A DNA stretch of 64,000 bases from contig NZ_CP009454.1 of the NCBI RefSeq assembly GCF_000759475.1, forward strand, positions 3,658,001 through 3,722,000. Direction: 5' to 3'. Both the position numbers and the translations under genes were made by a program. The DNA comes from Pantoea rwandensis (GTDB lineage: Bacteria > Pseudomonadota > Gammaproteobacteria > Enterobacterales > Enterobacteriaceae). This document shows positions 61,382 to 64,000 of the stretch, in pieces. The first letter of the stretch is position 1, and every line of letters begins with the position of its first letter. The notes below the pieces were generated by a model. That model ran no database searches, was not told the origin of the DNA, and saw only the letters and a list, made by a program, of their open reading frames with translations.

Positions 61382-63155
61382 ATGCAGGGAAATTCAGCCG
61401 CGTCTGCCGTGAATACCAACCCGCTGTTAAGCGACTCCTGGTTTCGTAGCCAGCTGTATGGTCTCGACCGCACCGCCGATGATTTTCCTCGCGTCCGCCA
61501 GGGTGAGCTGGCTGATGTGCTGGCCAGTAATGCCGGGCTACAACAGTTCGCCCAGCCGGTGATCAAACAGCTGGCGCAGAAACTGGCGGAAAAAACAATC
61601 TGTGGTGATTCTTTCGGATGCCACCGGTTTGGTGCTGAACACCTTTGGCGACATGCAATCGATGGAGAAAGCGCAGCGATTTGCACTCGCCCCCGGCAAT
61701 TTGTGGAGCGAATGCGGGCGCGGTACCAATGCAATTGGCACTGCACTGGCGATTGACGATGGCTGTGAAATTGAAGGCCAGCAGCATTTTCTCACCTTGA
61801 ATCAGGGGCTGTACTGCGCCGCCATGCCGTTGCAGATGCCCAACGGTCAGATTGCGGGCGTGCTGGATATCTCTGGCCCAGCGCACTTCCCGCATCCGCA
61901 AACGTTTCAGTGGGTCAAAGCCGCCGCTAAACAGATTGAGTATTTGTGGGTTAAGCAAAGCCTGCATCCCCAACAATGGTTGATGAGCCTGCACGTTGAG
62001 CCGCACGGCATAGATACCAGTGACGAGCTGCTGCTGGTGTTCTCCGATAATGTGCTCACCGCCGCAAACCGCCTGGCGATGCGTGAACTTAATCTCACCA
62101 CCGAGCAGTTGGGCACCCTGACATTCCAGCAGCTGTTTGATCAACTGGAACAGCAGGCCAACACCATTCCTCTCCCGATTCATTTTGCCCAGCAGCGTTA
62201 CTACTTCCGCCTGCGGGCACCGCACCGCACGCATTTCGCCACACCGAGCGAACCCGCCGCCGATCTCCCGTTCTCGCTGGGTAGTGATGGCGAGAAAATG
62301 GTGCGACTGATGAATGCCGGTGTGTCGTTGTGCATTCACGGTGAAACCGGCAGCGGTAAAGAGTATGTCAGCCGTGCCCTGCATCAGCAGAGCCGCTGGC
62401 GCGAGGGCAAATTCGTCGCCATCAATTGCGCTGCCATTCCGGAAGCGTTGATTGAATCAGAGCTATTTGGTTATCAGCCTGGCGCCTTTACCGGAGCCAG
62501 CAAAAATGGCTACATCGGTAAAATCCGCGAGGCGGATGGTGGCGTGCTGTTTCTGGATGAAATTGGAGATATGCCGCTGGCGCTACAAACCCGTTTGCTG
62601 CGCGTGCTGCAAGAAAAAGAGGTCGCGCCGCTCGGTTCCAGTCGCAGCTGGCCGGTGAATTTTGCTGTGATCTGCGCAACGCACCGTGATTTGGCGCAGC
62701 GTGTGGCCGAGGGCGAGTTCCGCGAGGATCTTCTCTATCGCTTGCAGGAATTTTCCATGACCATCCCGCCGTTGCGTGCCTGGCCAGATATCGAAGACTT
62801 TATTGGTCGGTTATGGATTGAGTTGGGCGGCGCAGATCGCGATATCCAGCTTTCTCCCGCCTTGCTGGCATCGCTGGCACAATTGCCATGGCCCGGCAAC
62901 GTGCGGCAGTTACGCAGTTTATTGCGGGTACTGTTAGCGCTCGCCGATGAAGGCGAAGAAGTCACTGATGTGCATTTGCCAGCCGAATATCGCCGAGTAG
63001 CGGCGGTGCCAGTGGAAGATAAGCAGAGCCATGATGAGCGGCTGATTAGCGAAACGCTCCAACGCTTCAATGGCAATATCAGTAAAGCGGCGGAGGCATT
63101 AGGTGTCGCGCGCAGCACGCTCTATCGTCGTGCCGCACGCGACAAACGCGATTAG
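61382..63155 (+). pseudogene. AcoR-like sigma-54-dependent activator, interrupted by a frameshift
   Basis: The N-terminal part (from ATG 61382, GAGG six bases upstream; LLSDSWFRSQLYGLDRTADD) runs in one frame to TGA at 61754-61756. The rest (VVILSDATGLVLNTFGD onward) is in another frame from about 61596 to 63155. Removing one A from the run of six at 61590-61595 joins them into about 590 residues: GAF-type sensor, AAA+ with Walker A GETGSGKE, sigma-54 loop GAFTGA, and a Fis-type HTH (ISKAAEALGVARSTLYRR). A GTG at 61602 could start a shortened protein keeping the AAA+ and DNA-binding parts. It could be a real mutation or a homopolymer sequencing error. Overlaps yajQ's end by four bases. Confidence 0.85.
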
Positions 63156-63643
63156 TCGCGGAAGTTCTTGAACTGGAAGGGCTGACCCAGGTTGCCACCG
63201 CGCACCAGCGCCATCGCACCCTGCAAATCGTCACGTGATTTACCGGTCACGCGCAGCTCTTCACCCTGAATCTGCGTTTGCACTTTCAGCTTGCTGTCTT
63301 TAATCAGCTTCACCAGCTTTTTAGCGATATCGCTTTCGATACCCTTTTTCAGCTTGGCTTCTACGCTCCAGCTTTTACCGCTGTGAATGATCTCTTCTGG
63401 CACTTCAATCGCTGCGCCTTCAATGCCGCGTTTCAGCAGCTTTTCACGCAAAATATCCACCAGCTGTTTAACCTGGAAATCAGATTCGCTGGTGATTTTG
63501 ATGGTCTCATTCTTTTCGTTGAGCTCAATGCTGGCGCTCACGTTGCGGAAATCGAAACGGGTTGAGATCTCACGGCTGGCATTCTCCACCGCATTACGCA
63601 CTTCCGGCAGTTCGACTTCGGAAACGATATCGAAAGATGGCAT
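63152..63643 (-). CDS. yajQ: YajQ, DUF520 nucleotide-binding protein
   Basis: A 163-residue cytosolic protein of two ferredoxin-like halves, same length as E. coli YajQ. Starts [19 protein letters not shown]; the C-terminus [15 protein letters not shown] is typical. Homologues in Xanthomonas and Pseudomonas bind cyclic di-GMP; in enterics the role is unclear. The start at 63643 has AGGAGA upstream. Its stop codon overlaps the convergent activator's stop by four bases. Confidence 0.96.
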   Translation of the reverse strand: MPSFDIVSEVELPEVRNAVENASREISTRFDFRNVSASIELNEKNETIKITSESDFQVKQLVDILREKLLKRGIEGAAIEVPEEIIHSGKSWSVEAKLKKGIESDIAKKLVKLIKDSKLKVQTQIQGEELRVTGKSRDDLQGAMALVRGGNLGQPFQFKNFRD

Positions 63644-63768
63644 CTTTTCTTCTCCTGATACTAAAGTGACATGCATAATACGCGTCTTATGGCGCTAATT
63701 AAACACGATATGCGGAAAGCTATACTTAACCATGTCGTGAAATTGAGAACCCGTCAGCGGGAGGCAAA

Positions 63769-64000
63769 ATGAAAATTACCGTGTTGGGTTGTGGCGCCCT
63801 GGGTCAAATTTGGCTCGCCGCGCTCGCACGTCAGGGACATGAGGTTCAGGGCTGGTTGCGCGTGCCGCAGCCCTATTGCTCGGTGAACGTGATTGATCCG
63901 CAAGGACAGGTCAGCAATCACACGTTTATCGCCAACGATCCGCTGTTTCTTGCCGAAAGCCAGCTGTTGCTGGTGACACTGAAAGCGCCACAGGTTTCCC
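63769..64000 (+). CDS. panE: PanE (ApbA), 2-dehydropantoate 2-reductase (5' part)
   Basis: First 77 codons of ketopantoate reductase, the NADPH enzyme of pantothenate synthesis; the gene runs off the right edge. The Rossmann motif [11 protein letters not shown] is at residues 5-15 and [16 protein letters not shown] follows, close to E. coli. GGGAGG precedes the ATG. Divergent from yajQ as in E. coli. Confidence 0.95.
   Translation, partial: MKITVLGCGALGQIWLAALARQGHEVQGWLRVPQPYCSVNVIDPQGQVSNHTFIANDPLFLAESQLLLVTLKAPQVS

Noticed and set aside
61590..61600. Programmed ribosomal frameshift in the AcoR-like gene
   Set aside because: Joining the halves needs a +1 (or -2) shift at an A-run, not the -1 slip typical of A AAA AAN sites, and no stimulatory hairpin or internal Shine-Dalgarno was seen; a mutation or sequencing error is simpler.
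61563..62384. 273-codon open frame antisense to the AcoR-like gene
   Set aside because: It covers conserved AAA+ and sensor sequence on the other strand and has no own ribosome-binding site.

Overview
This window is a piece of an enterobacterial core chromosome. Gene order is collinear with the Escherichia coli stretch running from ushA-side fsr through gsk, hemH, adk, htpG, dnaX, acrRAB, hha, glnK-amtB, queC, lon-clpXP-tig, bolA, ampG and cyoABCDE to yajQ and panE. The proteins are close enough to E. coli to be named from sequence, but several E. coli genes are missing (aes, mscK, maa and the ylaBC/ybaA stretch) and other genes sit in their place. The decR-like/PLP-lyase pair at 33.7-35.3 kb matches my recollection of the ccdR-ccdA cysteine-resistance locus of Pantoea ananatis, so a Pantoea/Erwinia-type organism (Erwiniaceae) is the best guess. 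No prophage, insertion sequence, CRISPR array, tRNA or rRNA was seen.

Layout. 1-4.1 kb: 3' part of fsr, ybaL, gsk. 4.2-6.1 kb: hemH and adk, separated by a palindromic intergenic repeat. 6.2-8.1 kb: an unrecognised gene and a divergent LysR regulator, not present in the E. coli order. 8.2-15.8 kb: htpG, recR, ybaB, dnaX (with its programmed frameshift site), apt, ybaN, priC, a GlsB-like membrane protein and rsmS. 15.8-20.9 kb: acrR and acrAB with the AcrR operator. 21.1-24.1 kb: a zinc-limitation island in which alternative ribosomal proteins L31/L36 converge on a metal ABC transporter operon, each side carrying the same Zur-like operator. 24.2-26.1 kb: an unknown gene, tomB-hha, 4.5S RNA and atl. 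26.1-26.5 kb: tandem and inverted repeats. 26.5-30.1 kb: ybaY, tesB and glnK-amtB with a sigma-54 promoter and NtrC-like sites. 30.1-38.7 kb: mdlAB, decR/ccdR, ccdA, cof, ybaE, queC. 38.7-38.9 kb: eight 27-bp tandem repeats. 39.0-49.4 kb: fadM, ybaV, ppiD, hupB, lon, clpX, clpP, tig, bolA. 49.6-58.4 kb: yajG, ampG, cyoABCDE, yajR. 58.5-63.2 kb: an alcohol/aldehyde dehydrogenase pair with a sigma-54 promoter and a divergent AcoR-type activator that is frameshifted here. 63.2-64 kb: yajQ and the start of panE.

Functional themes are protein quality control (htpG, lon, clpXP, tig and ppiD; sigma-32-type promoters are visible for htpG, lon and clpP), drug efflux (acrAB, mdlAB, fsr), zinc and nitrogen limitation responses, cysteine detoxification and aerobic respiration through cytochrome bo3.

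The points most worth a second look are the frameshift in the AcoR-like activator, the zinc island with a possible 32-residue membrane protein ahead of the transporter ATPase, the unrecognised genes at 6.2-7.1 kb and 24.2-24.6 kb, and the repeat arrays at 26.1-26.5 kb and 38.7-38.9 kb.
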